64,000 nt of DNA from Protula sp. h YS-2021 (GCA_949752745.1 OX457028.1:9546778-9610777); one strand, 5' to 3'. Positions 22,711 through 31,613 are shown, counted from the first letter of the stretch. Translations and numbers: made by a program. Notes: generated by a model not told the origin, from the sequence alone.

Positions 22711-22717
22711 TATATAA
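22711..22717 (+). promoter_or_regulatory. TATA box of RING gene 2
   Basis: TATATAAAGG starts at 22711, only 25 bp before the first ATG (22736) and 34 bp before the second (22745). With usual TATA-to-start spacing the first ATG may not be in the mRNA. Confidence 0.65.
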
Positions 22718-22735
22718 AGGTATGTAACAAAGCAT

Positions 22736-23407
22736 ATGATAATTATGGATAACACTGTGGTTACAAAATATTATTATGGAGAATATGACTTAATAAATAA
22801 AGAAATTAGGAGACGTAAAGAATCAAAAAACGTCATTAATGTAGTGGATTTAACGGAGGAAAAAAAATATAATGCTACAGAGGAAAATAATGCTACAGAG
22901 GAAAATGCTACAGAGGAAAATGCATTAATATCAGCTTACATTAATCGACAGAGTGAAGTTCAACCAATCCGGACGTATTACACTACACTCAAGTTTAAGA
23001 ATAGAAAACTTAAATATATTAGAAAGTCTATGAGTAACTGGACAGAATTAGGGAGAAGACTAAGACATATACAGAAAGGAGAGTACCGATACGCCTTTAT
23101 TTATCATATCATTCTTGGTATGGGAATACCATGTAAACAAGAAAGAGACGAATATCCTGAATGGGCTAAGCAGTGTGAGATATACTTGAGTGAAAAGTGT
23201 TTCATATGTAATGGTGTTATGGGATGGAGCCGAGTATATACAATGGCATGCCTTCACTACTGTTGCTTAGAGTGTGCACATAAATGGAATGTACAATGTT
23301 TACGTGATGGAGTACAACGATGTGCATACTGTCGAACACCAGATAAATGTGTAGTTCTACATCAAAAGCAAATGTTAAAGTGGGGTGACCACATTCTTCA
23401 GTTCTAG
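22736..23407 (+). CDS. RING protein 2 with SUMO-interaction-like motif, 223 aa
   Basis: Paralogue of RING protein 1. The RING lies at residues 155-199: CFIC, CLHYCCLEC, CAYC. Residues 36-42 read VVDLTEE, a close match to the consensus SUMO-interaction motif. A short NATEEN repeat (about residues 46-60) follows. The stretch from GEYRYAF to the RING aligns with GDYRMAF in RING protein 1, including PCKQERDEYPEW versus PCTQEREEYPDW. Residue 4 (codon 22745) is an alternative start with better TATA spacing. It lacks the histone-type stem-loop seen after the four upstream genes, and a 38-codon ORF and PolB follow closely. Function as an E3 ligase is inferred. Confidence 0.87.
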   Translation: MIIMDNTVVTKYYYGEYDLINKEIRRRKESKNVINVVDLTEEKKYNATEENNATEENATEENALISAYINRQSEVQPIRTYYTTLKFKNRKLKYIRKSMSNWTELGRRLRHIQKGEYRYAFIYHIILGMGIPCKQERDEYPEWAKQCEIYLSEKCFICNGVMGWSRVYTMACLHYCCLECAHKWNVQCLRDGVQRCAYCRTPDKCVVLHQKQMLKWGDHILQF

Positions 23408-23416
23408 AGAGAGACA

Positions 23417-23533
23417 ATGCTTTTTATCATTCCATGTATATTGGTGTATGAATTACACTGTTACAGACAACGAAAACAAATTTTAGCTGAACTGGATGAA
23501 GTGTACGAACAGTTAGAATGGATGACTATTTAG
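23417..23533 (+). CDS. Possible 38 aa hydrophobic small protein overlapping the PolB start
   Basis: A short frame starts 9 bp after the RING 2 stop and overlaps the PolB start by 16 bp. The product has a hydrophobic N-terminus (LFIIPCILVYEL) and a charged helix-like tail (KQILAELDEVYEQLEW). It fills the RING2-PolB gap almost exactly, which supports it, but it is short and has no homologue I recognise. Confidence 0.35.
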   Translation: MLFIIPCILVYELHCYRQRKQILAELDEVYEQLEWMTI

Positions 23534-26500
23534 CTGAAATTAATCGATTGATTCCTATTGGTGCAACAGCAGAGGTGGATTTTATCGGTATTGAGAATGC
23601 TCTCAACAAGTTAAGGGAAACTAATGTTATGGAGCGTGCAGCACAGGAGGAGGAGGAGGAGGAGGAGGATGAGTATCATTGGTCTCCCTTACCCATCACT
23701 GAACAGGAACTTGATGTATTGGTACATACATCACTGGAGGAGGAGGATGAGTATGTTTGGTCTCCCTTACCCATTACTGAACAGGAACTTAATGTTATGG
23801 ATAGTGCGGTAGTGGAGGAGGAACTTGATGTAATGGAGCATGTAGCACAGGAGGAGCATTTACCAATTACTGATACTAAGTTTAAAGAGCGTGCTGCACA
23901 AACTGATACTTCATCAATTGAAGACATAGACCCATGTGCTAAAAGACGTATATATCAAGCACCAGGAGGTAAATTGCGTGCACATTTATTACATTACAAA
24001 GAAAATACAGACGATGAGATGACGGAAGAAAATACAGACAATGATATAACACAAGAAAATACAGACAATGAAATAAAACAAGACCATAAGACAAGGCAGA
24101 GAAGTATCATGAAACATCATTGCTGCATATGCAGTCGACATTTTAGCTCTCGTCAGAAGCTACAACAACATCATCAAGCTAATCACCAACGCCTTACTCT
24201 AATGTGCACAGATTGTGGTAAAATGTTTAACAGTAGCAAGCTTCTCGGACAGCATCGATTAGTATGTAGTATGAGGAACAAACAGCAACGCGTCTCACAA
24301 GTGGGTCGTGGGTATCGAAAAAGTATGCAAAACCATGCGAGAGAAAAGGTGTTTCAGCCTAAAAATGATCATGATATTTTAATGGCTTTGAAGGAATTGG
24401 AACCTGACATTGAACATTATTTAAAGGAAGATATAAGAGGAGGAATAAAATGGTATGTCACTCTACACGCAGTATATAGGAAAATGGTGAAAAACGATGA
24501 AGGGAATATGTTAGAAAAAACCTATAAAATTTATCAAGGGAGTAAAACATATACTGCACTACAACCTGAGGAAATTCAAAATGCATTACCTGAAGTATTT
24601 CAAACACTACATACAAAGTTTCAAGAATTTGAGCGTGAGGGTTCAGGTTGGCATTTAGATAAAGTGAACAATATTGAAGTGCATACCGCTACATATGATC
24701 CACTGGTAGGGTCTTCTTATTTACCATTACCCCAACCATTGGTGAGAACACGAGCCATTGTAAACATTAAAAACAAGGACCAAAAGTGTTTTTTATGGTC
24801 AGTCTTGGCACATCTTCATGTGAAACATAAAAATGCAAACAGGATGCAGAATTATACGAACTATGAGAAAGAACTCAACGTGAGCAATATCTCCTTTCCA
24901 ACACCTATACGTGAAGTACCAACCTTTGAGAAGAACAACAGCTTATCTATAAATGTGTTTGGGTATGACAAAAACAATGTAGTACCAATTTATTTGAGTA
25001 AATATAATTACGAGACACAAATTAATTTATTACTCATCAGCAAGGGAGAGCGCAGCCACTATTGTTTGATTCGGGATTTTAATATGCTTATGCATACACG
25101 TACGAAATATAAAGGACGTATGTATTATTGTTTCAACTGCCTCCATGCATTTACTCGAGAAGATTTGTTGGATAAGCATAAGGCAGTCTGCATGAAAAAT
25201 CAAACACAACGATTGACCTTTCCTGAGAAGGAAGAAGATTTAGTCATTCAATTCAAAGGCATTGCTAAGCAGCAAAAGATACCATTTATCATATACGCAG
25301 ATTTTGAATGCTTTACAGAAAGAGAGGAGGATGGTGTCAAGTATCAACATCATAAAGCAAACAGTTTTGCTTACGTTGTTGTTAGTACTGATGCTCAATA
25401 TTCAAGACGACCAGTACTGTATCGAGGAGACAATGTTGTTGATGTATTCTTACAGAAATTGATGGAGGAAAAAGATCGGATCACAGATATTTTGATGAAT
25501 GTGAAACCTTTGGAAATGACACCAGAAAACATTCATGATTTTGAAACTGCAACCACTTGTTTTATTTGTCATGCTACCTTAGGATCTGACCGAGTGCGAG
25601 ATCATGACCATGTCACTGGACTCTACCGCGGTGCTGCTCACAGTAACTGTAATTTACAATACCGTTTAATGAAAAAGAGTCAGGGTCAGGAGGATTCATT
25701 CATCATACCAGTTGTATTTCACAACTTACGTGGGTATGACAGCCATTTCATTATGGAGAAGATTGGACAGTTTAAGGATAGTAAACTACGTGTTATTCCA
25801 AACACCACTGAAAAATACATATCCTTTTCATTAGATAATTTACGGTTCATTGACTCTTTTCAATTTATGGGAGCCTCCCTGCAAAAGCTGGTGAACAACT
25901 TAGCAAACGAAGGTAAAACGAAATTCCATATTATGACATCAACCATTGAAAACAGTCATCAACAAGATTTGTTGTTGAGAAAGGGAGTATACCCATATGA
26001 TTTTGTGGATGGACCTGATAAATTTCATGTATGCAGCCTTCCTCCACAGGACGTATTTTACAGTACATTGACTGAGGAAGGTATCAGTGAAGACGACTAT
26101 AAACATGCGCAGAATGTATGGGAGACATTTAATTGCTATACATTAGGAGACTACCATGATTTGTATTTAAAAACAGACGTCATGTTATTAGCTGACGTGT
26201 TTGAAAATTTTCGACAAGTGTGTCTAACCACTTACGAATTGGATCCAGCACATTATTATACAGCTCCCGGCCTGTCATGGGACGCTATGCTCCGACATAC
26301 AGATGTTGCATTATCTGTTATCAATGACATTGATATGTATCAAATGATAGAGCAAGGCATTCGTGGTGGAATATCAATGATAAGTCACAAGTACGCCAAG
26401 GCAAATAATAAATATTTAAGTACTTATGATTCCACCCAACCAGACAGCTACATTATGTATCTAGATGCAAATAATTTATACGGTTGGGCAATGAGTCAGC

Positions 26501-27711
26501 CCCTTCCAGAAGGAAATTTTACATGGGTAGAAGACTTGGATTCTATTAATGTCATGTCTATACCGAAAGACGGAGACACAGGGTATATATTGGAAGTGGA
26601 CTTAGACTATCCAGATAACCTTCATGCTCTTCACAGTGACTACCCAGTAGCTGTACAGCGACTATGTGTTGAAGAAGAGGAACTGTCTCCTTACAGTAAA
26701 GAACTCAAGAACGAATTAAACTTGAAGGGGAAACCATGTGAGAAACTGGTCCCTACTCTTTATTCCAAAACAAGATATGTTCTACATTACCGGAATTTAC
26801 AGCAGTATTTATCATTAGGTTTAACCTTAACAAAAATTCATCGAGCCATCATGTTCACTCAGAGTAAATGGTTAGAACCATACATTACCCTGAATACAGA
26901 AAAGCGTAAAGAAGCTAAAAATCCGTTTGAGAAGGATTTCTACAAACTTATGAACAATTCTATATTTGGAAAAACAATGGAAAATGTGCGGAAACGTATT
27001 CAATTGGAACTGGTGAATAATGAGAAACGCTTTAGGAAGCTCGTAGCAAAACCAACATTCCATCGTTTCAAAATTTTTAACGAACATTTAACTGCAGTTC
27101 ACTTGAAACAGGCTGAACTATTGTTGAACAAACCCATTTATGTTGGATTCAGCATCTTAGATCTCAGCAAAACGTTAATGTATGACTTTCATTATTTGTA
27201 CATAAAAGCTAAGTACCCCACAGCAAAACTGTTGTTCACGGATACAGACAGTTTGTGTTACTGTATTGAAACAAGTGACTTGTATCAAGATATGTTAGAA
27301 GATGTGTCTTACTTTGATACAAGTGATTACCCTACATCCCATTTCCTTCATTCCACTACCAACAAAAAAGTGATTGGAAAAATGAAGGATGAAACTGCAG
27401 GTCTTCCTATAGAAGAGTTTGTAGGTCTGCGATCCAAAATGTACAGTTTTTCATATTCTGGAGTAGAAAAGAAAACTGCTAAAGGTATTAGTCGGGCATA
27501 TATCAGAAAAATGAGGCATGAAGACTATAAAAGAGCTCTGTTTCAGAAATGTCAGACTATAGCAACAAGCAATACGTTACGAAGTCATGAACATCAAGTT
27601 TATGCAGAACGACTTGTAAAGGTAGCACTGTCTCCATTTGATGATAAGAGGTATGTGTTGAATGATGGTGTAAGTACATTGGCTTATGGACATTGTGACA
27701 TAATTGTGTGA
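23518..27711 (+). CDS. polB: Protein-primed family B DNA polymerase (Polinton PolB), 1397 aa
   Basis: Replicates the element. Exonuclease motifs: Exo I YADFE at 593-597 (D595, E597), Exo II HNLRGYD at 735-741, Exo III LKTDVMLLAD at 884-893. Polymerase motifs: A DANNLYG at 983-989, B MNNSIFGK at 1145-1152, C TDTDS at 1241-1245. All catalytic acids are present. Between Exo I and II lies a Cys/His module (C681-C684, then DHDHVTGLYRGAAHSNC at 695-711) resembling an endonuclease VII/HNH zinc fold, known in Polinton polymerases. C2H2-like fingers sit at about 202-223, 230-250 and 538-557. The first ~150 residues are acidic, with a duplicated EYxWSPLPITEQEL unit. It is uninterrupted, so probably functional. 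Confidence 0.97.
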   Translation: MDDYLAEINRLIPIGATAEVDFIGIENALNKLRETNVMERAAQEEEEEEEDEYHWSPLPITEQELDVLVHTSLEEEDEYVWSPLPITEQELNVMDSAVVEEELDVMEHVAQEEHLPITDTKFKERAAQTDTSSIEDIDPCAKRRIYQAPGGKLRAHLLHYKENTDDEMTEENTDNDITQENTDNEIKQDHKTRQRSIMKHHCCICSRHFSSRQKLQQHHQANHQRLTLMCTDCGKMFNSSKLLGQHRLVCSMRNKQQRVSQVGRGYRKSMQNHAREKVFQPKNDHDILMALKELEPDIEHYLKEDIRGGIKWYVTLHAVYRKMVKNDEGNMLEKTYKIYQGSKTYTALQPEEIQNALPEVFQTLHTKFQEFEREGSGWHLDKVNNIEVHTATYDPLVGSSYLPLPQPLVRTRAIVNIKNKDQKCFLWSVLAHLHVKHKNANRMQNYTNYEKELNVSNISFPTPIREVPTFEKNNSLSINVFGYDKNNVVPIYLSKYNYETQINLLLISKGERSHYCLIRDFNMLMHTRTKYKGRMYYCFNCLHAFTREDLLDKHKAVCMKNQTQRLTFPEKEEDLVIQFKGIAKQQKIPFIIYADFECFTEREEDGVKYQHHKANSFAYVVVSTDAQYSRRPVLYRGDNVVDVFLQKLMEEKDRITDILMNVKPLEMTPENIHDFETATTCFICHATLGSDRVRDHDHVTGLYRGAAHSNCNLQYRLMKKSQGQEDSFIIPVVFHNLRGYDSHFIMEKIGQFKDSKLRVIPNTTEKYISFSLDNLRFIDSFQFMGASLQKLVNNLANEGKTKFHIMTSTIENSHQQDLLLRKGVYPYDFVDGPDKFHVCSLPPQDVFYSTLTEEGISEDDYKHAQNVWETFNCYTLGDYHDLYLKTDVMLLADVFENFRQVCLTTYELDPAHYYTAPGLSWDAMLRHTDVALSVINDIDMYQMIEQGIRGGISMISHKYAKANNKYLSTYDSTQPDSYIMYLDANNLYGWAMSQPLPEGNFTWVEDLDSINVMSIPKDGDTGYILEVDLDYPDNLHALHSDYPVAVQRLCVEEEELSPYSKELKNELNLKGKPCEKLVPTLYSKTRYVLHYRNLQQYLSLGLTLTKIHRAIMFTQSKWLEPYITLNTEKRKEAKNPFEKDFYKLMNNSIFGKTMENVRKRIQLELVNNEKRFRKLVAKPTFHRFKIFNEHLTAVHLKQAELLLNKPIYVGFSILDLSKTLMYDFHYLYIKAKYPTAKLLFTDTDSLCYCIETSDLYQDMLEDVSYFDTSDYPTSHFLHSTTNKKVIGKMKDETAGLPIEEFVGLRSKMYSFSYSGVEKKTAKGISRAYIRKMRHEDYKRALFQKCQTIATSNTLRSHEHQVYAERLVKVALSPFDDKRYVLNDGVSTLAYGHCDIIV

Positions 27712-27735
27712 CGTTATGATGACGTAAGCAGTAAG

Positions 27736-27742
27736 TATATAA
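27736..27742 (+). promoter_or_regulatory. TATA box of the plus-strand PC4-like gene
   Basis: TATATAAGC at 27736, 25 bp after the PolB stop and 40 bp before the ATG at 27782. Confidence 0.6.
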
Positions 27743-27781
27743 GCTACTGTTTACGCAACTACACATACACATACACTCAAA

Positions 27782-28120
27782 ATGCTTATCACTATAACAG
27801 TGGATAAGGATGTAGAAGGACACTATTTCATATGTTTAAAACGAGGAGCTAAATGTATTACCTATTCGCTTCAGCAGTGGGAAACAATTAGAAAACATGC
27901 ACACCTTATAACAGAAGGATGTGAACTCATACTGAGTAATGAGAAGAATGTGAAAGCTACTAGATATGTGGGCCGACAGATTATCACTTTTCACAGGATT
28001 CATCGAGTCAATCATAACGTGTATAGCACATACATCAATCTGAATGAAGAGGAGTGGACAACATTTATGAACACACTACCATTCATAGATGATGTGATTT
28101 ATTCAGAATGTGAAAACTAA
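27782..28120 (+). CDS. PC4-like ssDNA-binding-fold protein, 112 aa
   Basis: Residues about 48-105 follow the PC4/Sub1 transcription cofactor pattern: L-LSNEKNV-, then RYVGRQIITFHRI, then YINLNEEEWTTFMNTL, comparable to PC4's core beta sheet and L-P-QW helix. Closely related to the minus-strand 211 aa protein (shared YINLN-EEW-TF). The N-terminal ITYSLQQWETIRKHA looks like the tail of a second, partial PC4 unit. PC4 proteins bind ssDNA and modulate transcription, repair and replication; a role in viral transcription or replication is inferred. It has its own TATA box and an AATAAA at 28278. Confidence 0.72.
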   Translation: MLITITVDKDVEGHYFICLKRGAKCITYSLQQWETIRKHAHLITEGCELILSNEKNVKATRYVGRQIITFHRIHRVNHNVYSTYINLNEEEWTTFMNTLPFIDDVIYSECEN

Positions 28121-28545
28121 CTTGTATATAGTGCTCAGCTATGATAAAAACTGTAAAGAACAAACATAATTTTCTTGTATGTGTCAGAAGTGTAATTTTT
28201 TGCTATATCGCACTTATTAATGTTTAATGTATTTAATGTATTTAATGTATTCATTCATATGTTAAACAATATATGTAAATAAAGTTGAATGTATATTTGA
28301 ATGTGTTTTATTTATGTGTTTGAAATAAAAGTCCATAATTTTTTTTAATTTTATTTAACCAACAAACACTTGAATAACAATTCATTTTTAACAATATTTA
28401 ACTAATACTTAACTAATACTTAACTAACAAAATACTTAACAAATACTTTATAAAAAAAAAAAGTTTACTTTACAATACTTAACAAATACTTAACAAATGC
28501 ATAACTAACATCGCTTAATAAAACAAAGGTTTACTAAACAAATAC
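28121..28545. terminator. Convergent 3' region with poly(A) signals on both strands
   Basis: Meeting point of the two gene blocks. On the plus strand AATAAA at 28278-28283 is followed by GT-rich sequence. For the minus strand, TTTATT at 28350-28355 is AATAAA in complement. The rest is AT-rich with short repeats of TTTAATGTA and ACTTAACTAAT. No histone-type stem-loop occurs here. Confidence 0.65.
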
Positions 28546-28971
28546 TTAATAAAACAAAGGTTTATAACGATCATAAATCATATGTTTTACAATAAAATCA
28601 CTGTCACTGTTTCTGAGTACCTCTAGAATGTTTTCTACATTCACACCTCGAGCCCGTTGTAAAATATAATACACACAGTAAAATCCACATGCATTTGACA
28701 ATGGTTGTTGTAATGGTATACTATTCATTACAAAGTTTTTTCCTAAAAATTGAACTATACGTTTATCTGTAGGTGCTATACCATAGGAATCAAAATACTC
28801 TTTATTATACACCGCCAGCCAATGTTGTCCGGGCTTATGCTGTTCATCCGTGTTAATAACATAAGCCCCCGGTTGCCATGTAGGTAACTGATCAATAGCA
28901 AATACACCATGAAAAATATCCTTAGTCATACAGTCATGTTTTAAAATAGCTTCAATCTGCCACGTATTCAT
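28546..28971 (-). CDS. Adenain-like cysteine protease (virion maturation), 141 aa
   Basis: Matches the adenovirus protease (peptidase C5) pattern used by Polintons: catalytic His50 in GQHWLAVY, Asp61 in FDSYG, Gln88 or Gln89 before PLSNACGFYC, and nucleophile Cys95. The length is shorter than adenovirus protease (about 200 aa) and normal for Polintons. It presumably cleaves capsid precursors. The start codon overlaps the stop of the major capsid gene by 4 nt, making it the last gene of the late block. Confidence 0.93.
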   Translation of the reverse strand: MNTWQIEAILKHDCMTKDIFHGVFAIDQLPTWQPGAYVINTDEQHKPGQHWLAVYNKEYFDSYGIAPTDKRIVQFLGKNFVMNSIPLQQPLSNACGFYCVYYILQRARGVNVENILEVLRNSDSDFIVKHMIYDRYKPLFY

Positions 28972-30341
28972 GTGTAGTCAAACTGAATATTTCGACTTCC
29001 CGTTATTTCAACAATATTATCAAACTCCGCATAAATGATAATATTTGTCGGATGCTGCAATCCTTCAGCAAAATTCATTTCCAACCTTAAATTACCATGT
29101 TTTATAATACCATAGTGGTCATTTTCATCATAATCTGGTGTTAAGTCAAAGGCAAAGAGTGCATAACCTTTATCCCAGTCTTCACGCTTAATAATACAGC
29201 TCTTACCTCCATCCAACCTATCAAATCCTCGAAACAATGTTTCATAGCATTGCAAATAATCTTTTTCACTCATATTCGGTTGGAGAGCTTTGGTAGCTAC
29301 AGGCTCACCATCCGTATACAGTTGAATAAAGTTAATGTTGTTATGTAGAAAATTGTAAGGATTCTTATCTCCTCTTCCAGAAAAAGCTGAACTTTCCACC
29401 ATACTTATAACAACTCGCTTCGGTAATTGTCCTAGAAATATGTTGTCTTTCACAAATGTGCGAAATCCAGCCGGCACAGCAACCACTTTACATTCCTTAC
29501 GTGTGATAGGGAATTTAGCTGGCATTTTCAATAGTGCATCAGCATGACCTAATTGCACACCTGGGCTTGCTCGTACTTTTCGTACCATGAGGAAACATTC
29601 CATCAAATCAACTCTATAGTTGTCTGCCGGTGTCATCAACATGTAACTATCCTTTTGTCTGTGGAAACGCAGTTTTACATTGATGCCGTTTGGAAGGTAC
29701 CTTTCTTGCTCAAACATATCAATGCGTAATGAGCCTATGACGCTCACCGGTTGACTATTACGTGTGTATTTGTAGCGTGTGTGTAAGCCATGGTTCCCAG
29801 GTGGATCAGCAATGGGTTGTCCATTCTCTCCTATGGTGAAGCCAGGAATATACTGTAATGGATTAGCCTTCTTCACATTTAAAGAATCTATTTGTCCTGC
29901 TGTATCTTTGTAAATGAGCTGTAGCGTTCGCTCTGATTTGAGACTTTCTTCTGAGTCATGAATGAGGTGTGAAATAATGCTTGTATATCCATGAGTGTTG
30001 TTGCTATGTGAAATAAGACGATCATTCAGAAACAGTTCCACATTGCTCCATAATGCATTAAATATATCGTTAATAGGAGCCACTTCATCATCCGGTCCAC
30101 AACCAGCTCCTGATCTCTGTACAATTCTAAAGGTAACGTGAAGTTTTGAATTTTTTAAGTCTAGATATTCTTCTGTTGTTGCTGGTATGTAGAACTCTAC
30201 TGGTGCACTTGGTCTAAGAGCAGTAACGGGTTGGTATTCTACATCAGATGTTTTTTCAACTGCTGTTTGTGTCGGTAAAATGTGAAACCATTCTAAAGGT
30301 GAAGTACTACATTCACAGGACTGATCATGAATAAGTGACAT
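28968..30341 (-). CDS. Major capsid protein (double jelly-roll), 457 aa
   Basis: Recognised as the Polinton PY/major capsid family, predicted in the literature to be a double jelly-roll. Landmarks are PLEWFHILPTQT near residue 16, the NDIFNALWSNVELFLNDRLI block near 89-108, and NIFLGQLPKRVV followed by NPYNFLHNNINFIQLYTDGE near 300-345, all characteristic. The length is near the usual for the family. The gene overlaps the upstream 125 aa gene by 17 nt and the protease by 4 nt. An intact frame supports an assembly-competent element. Confidence 0.93.
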   Translation of the reverse strand: MSLIHDQSCECSTSPLEWFHILPTQTAVEKTSDVEYQPVTALRPSAPVEFYIPATTEEYLDLKNSKLHVTFRIVQRSGAGCGPDDEVAPINDIFNALWSNVELFLNDRLISHSNNTHGYTSIISHLIHDSEESLKSERTLQLIYKDTAGQIDSLNVKKANPLQYIPGFTIGENGQPIADPPGNHGLHTRYKYTRNSQPVSVIGSLRIDMFEQERYLPNGINVKLRFHRQKDSYMLMTPADNYRVDLMECFLMVRKVRASPGVQLGHADALLKMPAKFPITRKECKVVAVPAGFRTFVKDNIFLGQLPKRVVISMVESSAFSGRGDKNPYNFLHNNINFIQLYTDGEPVATKALQPNMSEKDYLQCYETLFRGFDRLDGGKSCIIKREDWDKGYALFAFDLTPDYDENDHYGIIKHGNLRLEMNFAEGLQHPTNIIIYAEFDNIVEITGSRNIQFDYT

Positions 30342-30702
30342 GTTTTTTAAAAATATCTTTTGATGTTGACGCTTTCACTCTTTTTCGTTTACTAACAGGT
30401 TTGCGTGCGTGCTTACGCCTTTTACCATTTGGTATAGCACCTACGAGTCGTGTTGTCGCTTCCTGAGCTACTTTTCCAGTAACATCTTTAGCAATTCCTC
30501 TTAATGCTTTTTTCAAATGAGGAGCATCCATTTTTGCGCCAGATGCAAGTAGTGGTACAGCCTTTCTAGCCAATGCACTCAGAAAAGAACCAATACCTTG
30601 TCCATATTGCATTCGAGTGCCTCGAAAACCAGGTAGTGCCCGCCCAACTTGGTATTGAAAATGGTTTCGATAAATATTTGGATTGTGAATATAAGGCTTC
30701 AT
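30325..30702 (-). CDS. Small basic virion-associated-like protein, 125 aa
   Basis: Sits between penton and major capsid. The N-terminal part is Gly/aromatic-rich (RALPGFRGTRMQYGQGIG), followed by a hydrophobic-amphipathic helix (FLSALARKAVPLLASGAK, about residues 40-57) and a very basic C-terminus (KRRKHARKPVSKRKRVK, about 94-110). This arrangement resembles small adenovirus-like core or membrane-active proteins such as pVI or pX; that comparison is by composition and position only. It overlaps the penton gene by 4 nt and the capsid gene by 17 nt. Confidence 0.75.
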   Translation of the reverse strand: MKPYIHNPNIYRNHFQYQVGRALPGFRGTRMQYGQGIGSFLSALARKAVPLLASGAKMDAPHLKKALRGIAKDVTGKVAQEATTRLVGAIPNGKRRKHARKPVSKRKRVKASTSKDIFKKHVTYS

Positions 30703-31472
30703 ATCGCTTTTTGTCTAAAATGAAGTTTACAAATGACTTTACCACTCTCAAATGCTACGTTTTCCCCTGTGTCGTTCTTGATATTGATTTCAATAGTATC
30801 GAACTTGTTGCTATTTACAGAAACATAATGTGGTTCCCCATAAGTTTTAGTGATTATTTCACCATTTTTTCCTTGAACAGCTACTGCACGTAATAAAGGG
30901 ACATAATAATCACCAACAACTTGAGGATCACAAATACTACAATACACATACAAAGTGTAAAATCCACGTGTAATATTAGAGGTATAGTCTGATTGGTACA
31001 TTTGTTCACTGTCCGCGTCAGATGTAAATAAACCTGTGTCGCGAAATCCTAACACGTCAGCTAAACCTTGACTTAGACCGAGTTGATATCCATTTTTTAC
31101 AATTATTCGGGTGCGTCGTGTGATGGTGTTGTATTTGAATTTTATTTTCAATGCTGTAATCGCTGTTGTATTGGTTTCTATAAGCAACTGCCTATTCAAC
31201 ATATCTACTAATTCTTCCATTGTACTATAATGACCTCGAGGAATATGAATTTTAATTAACTCTTCTGTACCATACCAAAAGGAATAATCTCCATCTTTTT
31301 TAAATGTAGGCCATGTATGAGGGTATTGAATTTCTGCTAATGCTACTTCAAATTTGTTTCTTAAATAAATTGTTTTTGGCATACGTATTTGAAAAGTGGA
31401 AGCTGTATTATTTGGATAAATATCTTTGCTTGCATTGCTTGGTAAAGTAATGTAAAAACTTGTTGATTCCAT
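30699..31472 (-). CDS. Penton-like minor capsid protein (Polinton PX), 257 aa
   Basis: The N-terminal sequence STSFYITLPSNASKDIYPNN followed by TASTFQIRMPKTIYL and EVALAEIQYPHTWPT is characteristic of the Polinton PX/minor capsid family, predicted to be a single jelly-roll vertex protein. The C-terminus FESGKVICKLHFRQK fits the family ending. The start is the first Met, just 5 bp downstream of the stop of a 38 aa ORF. It overlaps the next gene by 4 nt. Confidence 0.88.
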   Translation of the reverse strand: MESTSFYITLPSNASKDIYPNNTASTFQIRMPKTIYLRNKFEVALAEIQYPHTWPTFKKDGDYSFWYGTEELIKIHIPRGHYSTMEELVDMLNRQLLIETNTTAITALKIKFKYNTITRRTRIIVKNGYQLGLSQGLADVLGFRDTGLFTSDADSEQMYQSDYTSNITRGFYTLYVYCSICDPQVVGDYYVPLLRAVAVQGKNGEIITKTYGEPHYVSVNSNKFDTIEINIKNDTGENVAFESGKVICKLHFRQKAI

Positions 31473-31477
31473 GACGT

Positions 31478-31594
31478 CTAAATTGAAAATGACCGTTTGT
31501 GCTTAGGTAAAACATTAATTTCTACACTTATAGTTTCATCTACTGTACCTCCACAACACCCACTTAAGCACCGTACTTTTTGGAAGGTTTTCAT
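31478..31594 (-). CDS. 38 aa Cys-pair small protein in the late block
   Basis: A short frame exactly fills the gap between the 182 aa gene (stop at 31614) and the penton gene (start 31472), leaving 19 bp and 5 bp. The product begins MKTFQKVRCLSGCCGG and ends with a basic KHKRSFSI. The CLSGCCGG cluster suggests metal or disulphide chemistry, but I recognise no family. The tight fit in an otherwise gapless operon-like block is the main support. Confidence 0.55.
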   Translation of the reverse strand: MKTFQKVRCLSGCCGGTVDETISVEINVLPKHKRSFSI

Positions 31595-31613
31595 AAAACG
31601 TAATGAAGGTAAT

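Noticed and set aside
18353..23407. LxCxE retinoblastoma-binding motif in accessory proteins
   Set aside because: Looked for because S-phase coupling would fit, but LCIEC and LQCVLE do not match the motif spacing.
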